DNA of 64,000 bases, taken from Rhodocollybia butyracea (taxonomy: Eukaryota; Basidiomycota; Agaricomycetes; Agaricales; Omphalotaceae). Below the pieces are notes generated by a model that worked only from the letters and a program-made list of their open reading frames with translations, did no database searches and was not told where the DNA came from. The position numbers were made by a program, and so were the translations under genes. The first letter of the stretch is position 1. Every line of letters starts with the position of its first letter. Location of the stretch: assembly GCA_015501585.1 (NCBI GenBank), contig JADNRY010000286.1, forward strand, positions 1 to 64,000, given 5' to 3'. Positions 1 to 10,554 of the stretch are shown piece after piece.

Positions 1-41
1 CCAGGGCTACATAGAACTGTGTAATCATGTCATTTTTTCCT

Positions 42-170
42 GATGAAGCCCCCGAACCTATAGACCCCACCGTACAGGGACAATGGAAGTGTGACCAAGC
101 CAAGGTCAATTTACTTGTTGGGGGGCCCATTCCACTCATCCAGAGCACTCTTGAAGTGGGGAAGAATAAT
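42..170 (+). pseudogene. Fragment of gene A family (copy 0)
   Basis: A short stretch matches the gene A segment that reads EAPEPIDPTVQGQWKC and continues to the conserved SIPLxQSTLE region found in all full copies. Nothing before or after it continues the family, so it is a truncated relic at the left edge of the array. Its bases are closest to the gene A copies at 29.4 and 40.8 kb, which share the GGP variant just before the xPLVQST motif. Confidence 0.75.
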
Positions 171-229
171 CTGAGATTGAAAATTTGAGGCGTCACGTAC
201 AGAGAGAAAAAAGAAAGCTGATTGAATTG

Positions 230-480
230 CCATGCAGACAATCTCAATATTGTCATTATCCATGGGGCTCCATCAGGCTCTCACCCCTGGGCCCTCTTTG
301 CCAACCAAAAAATGCGGCCCTAGTACAAATGCATTTGAACATAATGCTTCGCAAAAGATTTCAGTTTATCAAGCTTCGCTGCAGGTGACGCTTCCTGAAT
401 ATCCCCTGGCCTACAAAAATTTCAGTTTAACAAGCTTGAAGGTGTTTCGCTTCGAGTACCCCGGGCCGGCAGTACATAAA
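230..480. repeat. Spacer repeat R1, copy 1
   Basis: This block has the ordered landmarks CTCTTTGCCAACCAAAAAA, CATAATGCTTCGCAAAA and AAGCTTGAAGGTGTTTCGCT. The same order occurs at about 27640-27830, and its start also at about 19880-19930. It is a non-coding part of the repeated module; open frames in it differ between copies. Confidence 0.65.
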
Positions 481-539
481 CTAGTATTGAGTACATATGT
501 TTATTTCTCTCCACAAATAATAATAATAATAAGTACATA

Positions 540-850
540 TCTGTCTACTGTCCGAGGTGGCGAGCTGTGGCAATGGGCATGATAGGCAGCACATTACTGC
601 AAGATGGAAGCTTGCCTAGAAGTGTTTTCAGCATCAGTCTTAGAGGATACCTTGGATCAATGCCTGTTGGCTTGAGGGACCGTTGACCATTCTGCTTGAT
701 GAACTGCATGTTGTCATAAGTTTGGGATGGATTCTTATCATAAGTGTGCATGGGCATGGAAGATCAGTTTTGCATACTGGACGTCGCTGTGGCGGTGACA
801 TTTTGAGGGCATGAGATCAGGTTTGCCACAATTGTAAGTACTTACTGGAA
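540..850. repeat. Spacer repeat R2, copy 1 (upstream block of gene A module)
   Basis: This block contains GATGGAAGCTTGCCTAGAA, GAGGATACCTTGG, TGATGAACTGCATGTT and GCATACTGGACGTCGCTGTG in order. The same order recurs at 20580-20885 upstream of gene A copy 3, and parts recur at about 9835-9930 and before later copies. It probably marks the old 5' flank of a gene A copy now reduced to a fragment. Confidence 0.65.
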
Positions 851-949
851 TGATTGGCACTTTTCAATAAACACTGATTGAAAGGGATCAAAAGATTCAA
901 AACCGAGCAAAAAAAGGTTTACAGAGCAACCTAGAGCCACTCAGTCACC

Positions 950-1435
950 TCACAAGTCACTCCTAGTCACTCACGAGTGAGATCAAATGCAAGGCGGTGG
1001 TGCTGTTTGAGCTCAAGTAGTCGGTCCAGTAGAACAGGGTAGAGCTCCGGTTGCTCGCCTCAGAACAGCCCACCTCCTTCCGTCAGGGCCTCCCTGAAAC
1101 AGTAATCATGTCAGGATCGGGTTGGGTCCGGTGGCCCTTGTTTCTCATCACATTAGGGCTGCTCAATTCCACTCGCCTGTCACTCACGAGTGAAATCAAA
1201 TGCGAGCTGATATGATGAGAAACAAGGGCTCCCGGACCCAACCCGATCCTGACATAATTAATGAGCTGTTTTAGGGAGGTGACGGAAGGGGTGGGCTGTT
1301 CTGAAGCGAGCAACCGGAGCTCTACCCTGTTCTACCGGACTCGAGGCCCTGTTGAGATCAGACGGCGCTACCGGCTTACATTTGATTTCACTCGTGAGTG
1401 ACTTGTAAGAGGGCGAGTGGAATTGAGCAGCCCTA
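950..1435. mobile_element. Foldback/MITE-like element with long inverted arms
   Basis: About 200 bp on the left (roughly 955-1150) reappear inverted at roughly 1195-1410. Both arms carry GTAGAACAGGGTAGAGCTCC or its complement and CAGGATCGGGTTGGGTCCGG or its complement. Nested inside are terminal inverted repeats starting TAGGGCTGCTCAATTCCACT at 1154 and ending with the complement at 1435, giving a 282-bp unit. Palindromic ACTCACGAGTGA motifs occur several times. No clear target duplication is visible. It looks like a non-autonomous DNA element that has folded back on itself or nested. Confidence 0.65.
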
Positions 1436-1715
1436 TTGTAGTGCACTCGGGAACGGCATGGTTCATTTTTTGATTTTCGGCGTTTGCCCTCCCGGATCTC
1501 AATTGCTGTCATGTATTGATTGTATTAAATATTATCTTATCTACCTCTCCAAGTCCTCATTAATGCGCGTGCCGCGCAAGTTGTTCGCCTAGGTATATCA
1601 GCAAGCAAAGCCTTTGGGCTGAGGCTGGATATAGAGAGCACCTTTGGACGTGGAAAGTGCCATTCACCCGCTGGGCATGTGCCAGAGCGCTTTCAGCAAT
1701 TAAGTATCTGCTGCC
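1436..1715. repeat. Left arm of 2.4-kb-spaced inverted duplication
   Basis: From GTAGTGCACTCGGGAACGG through the TTATCTACCTC stretch to the CCCGCTGGGCATGTG motif, this segment is the diverged reverse complement of about 3565-3840. Both copies have the MITE end (GAGTGGAATTGAGCAG) at the same side, so the MITE was probably there before the duplication. Confidence 0.65.
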
Positions 1716-2726
1716 GCTGAGCAAGAGCGAGGTGTTAGATATTGACCTGGTAGAGTCTTGAGGACTTATACTAACTATGGACTCATGGAACAATATAGCT
1801 AAATTACCCTTTCATTACTTAGCATCCTGGGTCAAAGTGAAACCCTATCGCTGTTCTCTTTGCTCCAGTATGTACTTTACAAAAAGGACTTGTACTATTA
1901 AATACTACACAAATACTAAATTATCCCTGTTCTCTTCGCTCCAGACGTACTCAGGATTTAATACAGGGAAGCTAGAGCGAGTGCGGCCCCGTTTTTTCCA
2001 TCGTGCTCTGCAGTGGCAGGGTCAGGAAGGGCTTAGGGTGCTACTATTTAGTATTTTATAAAGTTTTGAGTGTTCCAGCCCTTCAACAAAATGCTGACAG
2101 AGTTGCGGATTGTTCCTATAAGAGGCCCGGGGCCCACTGCGGTTGAAGTATTTGCCTAAGGGCCAACTTCTGGACCCCCCATCAAGCTGATTCTTTGGGG
2201 AAGTTTCTTCCGGATACTTACTGTGAATTTTCAATCTTTATATCCACTTGAAGTTTGGCCCTTGGGCGCCCTCAGTGGTTGGAACTTGATACAGGCTGTA
2301 CAGCCCATCCTGAGGGCAAGTTCTTAGGTATATTTGTATGCTTGTTAGACTTGTATGTATGTTACTATGTACTGATATTTCCTTATATACTAAATAGTGG
2401 CATCTCACACTTACAAAATGACAAGTATGTCAGTTGAGTAAGTACCAAATCCTAGAAAAACACAAGGGTGCAAACAAAGGCTGAGGGCATCAGTAGGCCA
2501 ACAGCTGTATGCTTAGTACTAGTAGTAGTAGTACAGACTTGAATATAGATAATAGACCCTCCCCTCCCCTGATGTATTTCAGGAAGAAGGGTTCACACAT
2601 AAGTAGTACTAAGCAAGGATAATAATTATCATTAAAGGAATAAGAAATGTCCCACTCCAGACAAAACATACTTATCCTATAATTCTACAACCAAGGGGCG
2701 GGACCTGGCAACCTAGCTTGACCAAG
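1716..2726. other. Spacer without recognisable gene
   Basis: I see no supported gene. The stretch is AT-rich with short unrelated open frames on both strands and a short AGT triplet run near 2520-2534. Confidence 0.5.
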
Positions 2727-2734
2727 TATCCTTT

Positions 2735-3561
2735 TAGGGCTCGTCACCGTATCTGTAGGCTACGGAGTACAGCCGTAAGCTACGGGAAATCTTCTGTACC
2801 ATAAGGCCTTCAAACGACCCGTATTTTACCGTACCGTTACGCCGTATACGGTACTTTTGGTGAACCTAAGGATATCAATGAATTGCATCAAGTTTTGGGG
2901 CTCTCCAGTTCAAAAGAACACTTGAATGCCACTCCTATAGGTACTTTGGAACAAGTCCATGTTGGAGATATTGATGTCAGGTGGGCAATCGGTATTGCTC
3001 GCCGAAGTTTCTCCTGTGGAGCCGTTAGTTTTATTTTGTGTTTTATCTTATATTTTCCCGTAAGTATTATTCCGTATATTCTCCGTAGCTGTAGTATTTA
3101 AACTCGCTTAGAATGTTATATTGCCCTGCGCGTTTGCTAGGGCTTACTTGCTATAGACCGGAGTGAACTTAGAGCTTATTCGACGTCTTGCTTAATTCAC
3201 TCCAACAGTCCACTCTTTGGAAATGTATTTATTTAACATTGACTTAACGTCTGTTATGGTGGTCACATTGAGTCACACGCCATCACACACACATATCATG
3301 ACTTTTCCTCTCTCTCAGTTCTGAAGTAGGAGAAGTACCTATGAGTAGTATAAGAGCTTTAAGGCCTTGATACATGCGAAATAAATACTATTCACCTCGT
3401 ATTTGGGACGGAGGAGTTCATTGTAACACGTGACCCTAAAGTACCGTCCGTATCCGTATACGGCCGTATTTTGCCCGTACCGTACCGTATGAGGAGAGAT
3501 TGGTCCATAAATACGGAGAAAATCTCCGTACCGTATATGGTATGTACGGTGACGAGCCCTA
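2735..3561. mobile_element. Non-autonomous hAT-like element rich in CCGTA motifs
   Basis: The terminal inverted repeats are 17 bp and perfect: TAGGGCTCGTCACCGTA at 2735-2751 and its complement at 3545-3561. The flanking octamers are TATCCTTT (2727-2734) and TATTCTTT (3562-3569), a 7/8 match, as expected for the 8-bp target duplication of hAT elements. Many CCGTA/TACGG motifs cluster near both ends (2750-2860 and 3430-3560), in the manner of subterminal transposase-binding repeats. The 0.83-kb interior has no transposase-length frame. hAT assignment is inferred from the terminal TAGGG and the 8-bp duplication. Confidence 0.75.
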
Positions 3562-3564
3562 TAT

Positions 3565-3840
3565 TCTTTATGGTAGCAGATAATCGCCAAATGTCGCTGA
3601 AAGTGCCCACATGCCCAGCGGGTGAACAATTTCCACATCCAAGGGTGCTCTACATACCCACCCTCAGCCCAAACGTTTTGCCTGCTGATACCTATGCAAA
3701 CAACTTGCGCGATGGGGAGGTAGATAAGATAAGATTTAATACAATCAATACGTGACAGCAATTGAGATCCGGGAGGGCGAACGCCGAAAATCAAAAAATG
3801 AACCATGCCGTTCCCGAGTGCACTACCTATTGGCTCGCAT
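3565..3840. repeat. Right arm of inverted duplication
   Basis: This is the diverged reverse complement of about 1436-1715; see that entry. It ends at a damaged copy of the MITE end, GAGTGGAATTGAGCAG, near 3870. Confidence 0.6.
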
Positions 3841-3992
3841 TCCATTTCGAATGACACTGTGACAGGGCGAGTGGAATTGAGCAGTCCTTTCCCTTTCCGG
3901 ACCCCGTGGAACCTGACAAGATTAATCGAGCGCTTTTGGCCAAATAAACTTCATGGTAACAGGTCGTCATCCACTGAATGACAGGGGGACCT

Positions 3993-4000
3993 TATAAATA
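3993..4000 (+). promoter_or_regulatory. TATA box of gene A copy 1
   Basis: TATAAATA sits in a block conserved ahead of copies 1-3 (CTTATAAATATCC, then AGAATCAGTCTCTGTACACT and AAAGACAAAT). It is about 165 nt before the conserved ATG and about 100 nt before the leader intron donor. Confidence 0.6.
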
Positions 4001-4161
4001 TCCGAGAATCAGTCTCTGTACACTAAAAGACAAATTCCCTCATTGTCCTCGGCCACTTTGGACCTTAACTGCTCAACCGTAGGCACTATCCTGTAAGGAC
4101 TAGTCTTTCTCTTGAAGCTACTGCTTTCTCCTATCTGACTCCTTGAGCGCCCACTAGTGCT

Positions 4162-5813
4162 ATGTCACATACCGCTTCGTTTGTTACTATGAAGCATTCA
4201 AACATGGCCGAAAGGTCTCTAAAGTTTCCGAGAGTCCCCCTTCTCAAGGGAAAATTAAACATCGAGGAATGGAAAGACATGCTCATTGAAACACTCGAAT
4301 TCCACGGTCTTGAAGACTATATTCAGAAAGACGTCCCTGAACCTGCAGACCCCACCGTACAGGGACAATGGAAATGTGACCGAGCCAAGGTCAATCTACT
4401 TATCAAAAAATCTATTACACTCGTCCACAGCACCCTTGAAGCAACTGGATGAAATTTTCTCATAGAGGAGAATCCGAAGGCTCTTTACGAACTGATCCAA
4501 CGAGTTATTCCGAATGTGTCTGCGGATGTAACTGGAGACATGGTGACAGAACTAGGTGTCGTTATGGCATTGATCGATATGTGTCCTCCTCCCGACAAGT
4601 TGACCCCGTTTGATGGCGACAAGGCTCGGTTCGAAGACTTCTGTATGCGCCTTGGTGGTTTTGGGGAGGTAGAATATGATTTGAGAGGGGCGTGCTCATT
4701 CCTAAGTGCGGTGAAAGCGGGATTCCAGACACCGAGCCCCGAGCCCGATGCCCCCCCACCTCTTAAAACCTATCCACGTTTAAGACCCACAGCAACGCGT
4801 GGGCTCGGGGGGTGGGCTTTCACCATTACCAACTTGGGGGAGGCACTGATGACCCGGGCTGCTCCCACAGGCGAAGTCGATTGACCCACAGGCCCGGGGC
4901 TACAACTGTTGGAGTTACCTGCTCGGAGAGTGTCTTGGGTTGTGAAGCCCTCCCCCATATATGGTACTGTGGTTTAACGGTCCACGGCGAGGCCGACCTG
5001 CGAAAGTGGTGGACCAACTGGATGAACTTGCGTCGAAATAGCTACCTGCCAGGGACTGCGCTAGCCACTGGTAGCCAAGTGACCCCCTTACCACCACTTG
5101 GGCCATCAAGCCACTTCACAAGGGAAGACTCCATGCGGCTTGCTCTAAATTACTATCTCCGAGCTACCACCCCACTACTGTTGTTCACAGAGTACAATGC
5201 TCGGCAACATATAGCTGTATTGTCCTTCGCCAGCGGCATGCTATTGGTTGAGGACGGGGATATAGGTCTACACGAGGCGGGTTACCTTATTCAAGTCTCT
5301 GCCAATTTGTTGGATATCTTCGATCCCGCGACATATACGTCATACTGGCATGGCGGCCCATTCGCTGGTCCCGGAGCAGACCTGCTGGCTGTTAGCTTGG
5401 ACGGGATAGAAGAAGCCATAAAGTCTGACACGCTGACTGGAGTTGGTTGCATTTTATGCTTCTTATATGCTGTCTGTTCGACTCGTCATAGGAAACTATA
5501 CTACGATAATCGACCCAGAAACATTGCCACCCCTGTGGGCAAGGTAAACAACGACAACCCCTTCGTTGGGCTGATACAAGCTATCAGCGAGCCTAAACTG
5601 ACATTCGCGTTGTGGGAACAATCTGTCGACTTGCAGCTACAGAGAATATACGATTGGCAGCATAATTTACCTCCGAATACCGCTGGTTTTGACACAGCAA
5701 CCAATGTTTTGGGCGTGGGTGGCTCTGTCTGCAACATCATGCGCCAATACGCGAGCCCCTACTTGGTAACCAATCGCGCAGTGCCCCCACTGCGTAGCTA
5801 CTTTACACCGTGA
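4162..5813 (+). pseudogene. Gene A copy 1, disrupted (unrecognised family)
   Basis: This copy keeps nearly the whole gene A length but is broken. The conserved A-A-G-W-N-R motif has Trp changed to a stop at about 4450, and a frame change near 4860 moves the reading frame for the C-terminal half (about 4865-5813). The start is the ATG at 4162, directly after a 65-nt leader intron (4093-4157, GTAAGG to CTAG with a CTGAC branch site) whose position is shared with the other copies. The N-terminal 200 residues have a layout reminiscent of Ty1/copia gag N-termini (PLLKGKxNIEEWKDMLIxTL), but there is no zinc knuckle. The C-terminal half has conserved TYTSYWHGGPFAGPGA and CSTRHRKLYYDNRP blocks that I do not recognise. 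Confidence 0.8.
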
Positions 5814-6365
5814 GTGTACTATTGCAAGGGGATACTACACTGTACTGTTATCTGTAAGTGTAGAAATCTGAACAGAAGACATAACGTTTAGTACCCAGTC
5901 AATGTTCAATGTTGTCTATGGACCTTTCACTTATCCAAGCTTGCCAGTATAACCGCCAACGCCGAGCAGGCTGTTGCTATATCATAAGTCCATGTTGAAT
6001 AAAGATTCCTGCTTCTAATGAGACTTGAGTTGCACTAACTGACAGCCCTACAAGCCAGCTTGCCTGAAGAAACGTCTCTGGTGGAATTTATGCCGCACTA
6101 CTGAACCGTGAATAACTGTAGAGAGAGACAGGACAAAATGCAGATTGAGCGTGATTACACCAACGTGACCATACGAGAAAGAAAGAAGTTGTATAACGAG
6201 TGAGCGATACTGATCCAACAGCAATCAAGCGACAGAGGGACAGTATGCAGGTATGCACAGTACGTACTTATTTCAAAAGCAATAAAGAAAAGTGAAAAGA
6301 TTGCCCGCAGAGAAGAAAGGGGAACAAGAATTAGCCCTTACATTTCGTTAGATTGGTCGACAACC
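5814..6365. other. Convergent 3' spacer between gene A copy 1 and SUN copy 1
   Basis: No gene is visible. The right part (about 6120-6360) contains TGCAGATTGAGC and a block ending ACATTTCGTTRGATTGG that is shared by the 3' flanks of the other SUN copies, so it is probably old 3' UTR of the minus-strand gene. Confidence 0.55.
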
Positions 6366-8515
6366 CTATAACACAACCGCCATCTCCACCGGGACCTCCC
6401 CCAACCTCCTCCCATACACCCGCATCCTATACACACACGTATTACTCCTTGCCCTCAACACCACGATCCCAAGATCAGCCCCCCAGCTCCCTAATCTCCG
6501 GAAACACAGGAAACGTCTGCACATGCTCCGTCTCGGAGATGTTATACGCAAATAACACGATTCGGATGTACATCGAGTTCTTCGGCAGTATCAAAGGATA
6601 CGGAGGCTCCTCATCCTCGATACTCTCTCCCCTTCCACGATCCTCCACACCTCGATTTGCCTCGGCGCAGTCCGCATATCATATGCCATCTCCTCGGTAC
6701 GTGATCAATCGTCATATCTTCACCAGGACAGCAAGTGCTACGCCGACTTGAGCCTCTTGGTCTTTAAAAGGCCAGCATAACCATTCGAGTTGTCGGGATG
6801 TGATATGTAACACCGAGACTGGAGATCGACCCACGGCGCACCTGACGCCTGTGATCATCCCGAGGACCTGATGGGACGGAGTTCGTAAGTGTCAGAGGTT
6901 AGGTGTGGGATAATGTGTGTATCCCCGGAAAAGAGCGTAATCCGGACGTGCGAGCATATCTTTGTTAGAGTATAAGGAGACGCTATCATCGAAATGAGAG
7001 ACGTAATATTGGTCCCGTCGAAAAATTCGAAGGTTAGATTTTTTTGTTCCACCAGCTCGAGGGGTAGTACTCTCGCTGGCTTTCGTGAGTGCGTTCTTCC
7101 CGACGTCGAGAGCTTCCTTGACGCCTCCTTCCACTGATTCGAGACGTTCCTCGAGCGCAGCCAACTTGGTACAGGCTTCTTCATCACTATTGCTGAGCTC
7201 GACACCGGCCTCGAGAGTGATAACCGGACGCGACTGAAGGAGTCAAGGACACCAACCACGCTCTTCAACGATTCCATAGCTTTCTTCCGCACAACCTATC
7301 CGTCTTCTGGTCGATCACCGACTCCACCTTACTAACCCTCCTGCTCTCCTGCTTCACCATCCCCTCCAATTGTTCTTCGCACAGCTAACCCAACCTTGCC
7401 CTGTTCCCATTCGCCGTATTCCCTCTCCAAAACAAGCACCGACAAAGCAGACTATGGCTTTCAACCTCGCGTTAAGCTGTTTAATATGTGGCGACGAAGA
7501 CCACGAAGGCAGAGAAAACTGCGGTGCCAATCCAACAAGCAGTTCCCGAAACATCTATGCTGCCCAAGCGATAGTCGTCGCGACGATGAAGTACGCGAGC
7601 AACCCAAGAGGAACCTTGGATAGTAGGCGTATCGGGAGTAGTAGGAAGGCACTGAGTGCCTTTCCTAATGTCCGGCCACCTGGAAGAGAGAAACGAATAG
7701 TCGGAACAGTGTGAATACAAGAGCCAGGTTTTCCGCCTAGACCGGGGCGCAAGAATGATAGTGTGAAGCGTTCGTAGTACAAGTACGAGTCTTCATTAAG
7801 TTGGCCGATTTCTGGATCTTCGGGGATAGCATCGAGGTTGAGAATGTGAGTTGTCGAGAGAGCTGTCTACTGGAACTTGGGAGTCTTGTCAGGCGTAGGA
7901 GAGGAGCAGGGACAGAGTTACGTAGCACAGATGCTCGATGGGATGCAGAAGCATACTAGAAAAAACTATTAGTAGGTGAAAAAAGGATTAATGTTACTTG
8001 CCTCTTATCTATCGCTTTTTTCTCTTCTTGTTCTTCATCATCATCTCCTCCTGCCCCACTCATCTTCTGTCTGTGTTTCTCTAGCCCGACTGTAGGCATG
8101 GACGTCAAAGGGCCTTCAGAAGATCCAGCCTTCTTCTTCCGCCGTCTCCTGCCATCGTCGGAAACATCACATCTAATTCTGGATGGCGGCCTGAGCAAGA
8201 TTTCTGAATTGATCAACTATTCTCTCGTGAATCCTCTGCTTGGGAGTACTCTGGGACGAGCTGACTCATTGATCAAACTAGGTCCTCCTCCTGGTTGTCT
8301 CAGCGCCAGAGCTAGAAATACTGAGATTCATGCTACAGACGTACATTTGTTGGTGAGCGCGAGCCAGAGCCAGGAGAAGAAATTGGAATTGTTATTGTTC
8401 GTCTCTGCGGCTTGAGAGATTGCACTTGCGAGGTTGGCATGTACAGGTAGAAGCTGGGGAGAAGCATGACTGTCATTGACGGAAGAGCGAAGCTGCCGGC
8501 CGCCAAATATGGTGC
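6366..8515 (-). pseudogene. SUN-domain protein, copy B1, disrupted
   Basis: Reading right to left, the gene has an N-terminal segment (ANLASAISQAAE, about 8400-8450), a basic charged part (GRRRRKKK, about 8130), a 5' splice-like site near 8000, and a hydrophobic segment (VPLGLLAYFIVATTIAWAA, about 7560-7620). A heptad-rich stretch (about 7150-7480) and a SUN domain (about 6366-7150) follow. SUN signs are DMLARPDYAL, PHLTSDTYELRP, CWPFKDQ and the C-terminal RMRVYGRRLGEVP ending at the stop at 6366. SUN proteins sit in the inner nuclear membrane and bind KASH partners across the perinuclear space. Several frame changes separate these parts, so this copy is unlikely to make a full protein. It is convergent with gene A copy 1. 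Confidence 0.72.
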
Positions 8516-8580
8516 CGCTGACCTAGCCTGTGATAAGCGCCTTAGGCCTTATCCTTATCTCCGTGTGGGGGGACAACGGC
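8498..8580. promoter_or_regulatory. Conserved 5' element of SUN copy B1 (GCGCC-type palindrome plus GATA motifs)
   Basis: GGCCGCCAAATATGGTGCC is followed by GATAAGCGCC and CTTATCCTTATC. The same order occurs 5' of copies B2, B3b, B4 and, in part, B6. The GCGCCAAA core resembles an E2F/DP-type site and the GATAAG/CTTATC motifs resemble GATA-factor sites; binding is inferred only. Confidence 0.45.
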
Positions 8581-8829
8581 GGGAAGGAGATTGTGGGTGT
8601 TTTCATCTTTTACAGCCAGATCGATCCCTATCCTCATTTCCGTATAAATCTGTGTGGGGACATGGGAAGGAGACATTGTGGGTGTTTTCATCTTTTACAG
8701 TCAGATCGATAGATACAATACATAGATCCACGCGTAAAGGAAACGACCCGTACATGCAGTACATGCAACTAGCTCCACTCCCACAGAGAATGTAGACTAG
8801 GACAGACTCTGGTAGACCATAGCAGGGCC

Positions 8830-9470
8830 ACTAGCTATATCCCACTAGCTATATGCTGTCTGAATCGACGTCCTCCGCCGATTGAGATCAACTTTGGATA
8901 CCTTCGTGAATGAACTTGGTGGTAATAGTAACTTGGGTCCAAGTAAAGATGACCTGTGGGTAGTAGGTGACTAGTAGGCGACGTGCATTTCCATTGCTGA
9001 GTAAAATTTGTGGGAGAAATAGGGATGAAATTTCGGGATGAGAAGATACTAGGTTCGAAAGTCGTTGTGGATAGCAACGAGAACGGCAATGGCCGTACAT
9101 TGCCCCGATAGAACATGTTCTGGAGTTTCAGACTCGGAGGGAGCATGACACCGACAAGAGAGAAGTGCTGGGGACTGTCCAGTGGATGTAAATGAAAACT
9201 TACCGGGAGTGGCGCGAAACATGCCGCGGGCGAGGGAGCTACATACATAGAAGACTAGTAAGAGGGTGATGACAGAACTCTTTAGCAGATAGATTGTGGC
9301 GTAGGCGAATTGAGATGGCGGCAGGAGGATCGTTCCGAAGCATGAACGTCCCCTAGAAGGCGTAACTTTTAAACTTATTCGTACATATACATATCCAAAG
9401 TTGTGTGAGGTTAATCTCGCTCGAGGCTCTGATTCCGGATTATCGGCGGCCTTAACTGACAATTGAGACA
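8830..9470 (-). other. Conserved module segment C, copy 1 (possible gene remnant)
   Basis: This segment lies 5' of SUN copy B1 and recurs at 16500-17110, 26940-27414 and 32690-33110. On the minus strand it has a short hydrophobic stretch (VITLLLVFYV), a good donor GTAAGT near 9203 and an acceptor before GAACATGTTCT near 9120. The predicted proteins differ between copies and are not recognisable. It may be an old third gene of the module or simply conserved upstream sequence. Confidence 0.4.
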
Positions 9471-10386
9471 CGAGAATGCTTTTAAAACCCGGGTGAGTTA
9501 GATATATCTAGGCCTAGAGCGTTTTGACGGACAGCAGCGAAATGTGTAAGCAAGGCGTCATGCTCAACTTCTACATCTGTTATGTGTGCAGGACAACTTT
9601 GAAGGTAGGTTGTACAATGGTATTGGTACCAGCTCAATCACCAATCAAATCACCAATTAACGCGACCAACATAAGTATCATGTCAGAGCGCACATCAAAA
9701 TGAGGCGTGTATATGCACCCACTAAGTAGCTATGTAGTTCGAGCAACATAATTTAGGTGTCCGAAACTGTATTTAAATAATTGTTAAGCTTTTGCCCACC
9801 GAATAGGAGGTTAAACTGTTAAGTACATAGTATCTGTCTACTGGTGGCAACTGTTAGCGATCTGTGGTAATAGGCATGGTAGGCGACCGCGTATTATCCT
9901 ATACAATCCGCCAGATGGAAGCTTGCCTAGAAAAACAAACAAACAAACACCTAAACCAAAGCCACAAATTTGTGACCCGGTTGGTGACGCGGATTCCGTC
10001 CCAGCCGTTCTCCGGACCCAGAAGTAAACGATTTTCTTCACTCCCGATAATTCTGGTGCGCGAGACTATCTCCGAACATACTAATATCAGTAGCAGGACG
10101 TCCTCATATTGGGCTATGAGCATGTTCGGAGAATGGTGGTGAACGAGCCTAACTGGATTGGCAAACTTTTTAGATAGTAATTCAATTTATAAACACCAAA
10201 TAACTCCACGATTACCTCGATGCGATAGGCTAGTGGCCTCTGCACCCCTTTGTAAACCAATTGTAAACCCTTGGAAGGAAGTTTGAATGGAAACCACTAA
10301 TTGCAGAGCTCCCTGACGAGATTAATCGAGCATTTTTGGCAAAATAAACCTTACGGGAAGTCATCCACTAGTACTGAACAGAACCC
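9471..10386. other. Spacer upstream of gene A copy 2
   Basis: No gene is supported. It includes short matches to the R2 spacer repeat (GATGGAAGCTTGCCTAGAAA at about 9915) and a CAATCACCAATCAA motif near 9635 that is also found near 20435. Confidence 0.5.
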
Positions 10387-10394
10387 TATAAATA
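10387..10394 (+). promoter_or_regulatory. TATA box of gene A copy 2
   Basis: TATAAATA lies in the same conserved setting as copies 1 and 3. It is about 100 nt before the leader intron (10486-10550) and 168 nt before the ATG. Confidence 0.6.
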
Positions 10395-10554
10395 TCCAAG
10401 AATCGGTCTCTGTACACTCAAGACAAATTCGATCTCGCTATCCTTGGCCAATTTGTTACCTTACTTGCTCAACACGCACTATCCTGTAAGTTCTATTCAT
10501 TCTCTTGCAGTCACTGCTTTCTCCTATCTGACTCCTCGTGCGCCCTGCAGTGCT

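Noticed and set aside
4562..5109. Minus-strand open frames opposite gene A copies
   Set aside because: They recur only because gene A recurs, have no features of their own and are not conserved beyond the opposite-strand constraint.
10444..10554. Upstream ATG of gene A copy 2 as the true start
   Set aside because: The conserved leader intron separates it from the coding part, and the ATG after the intron is shared by other copies.
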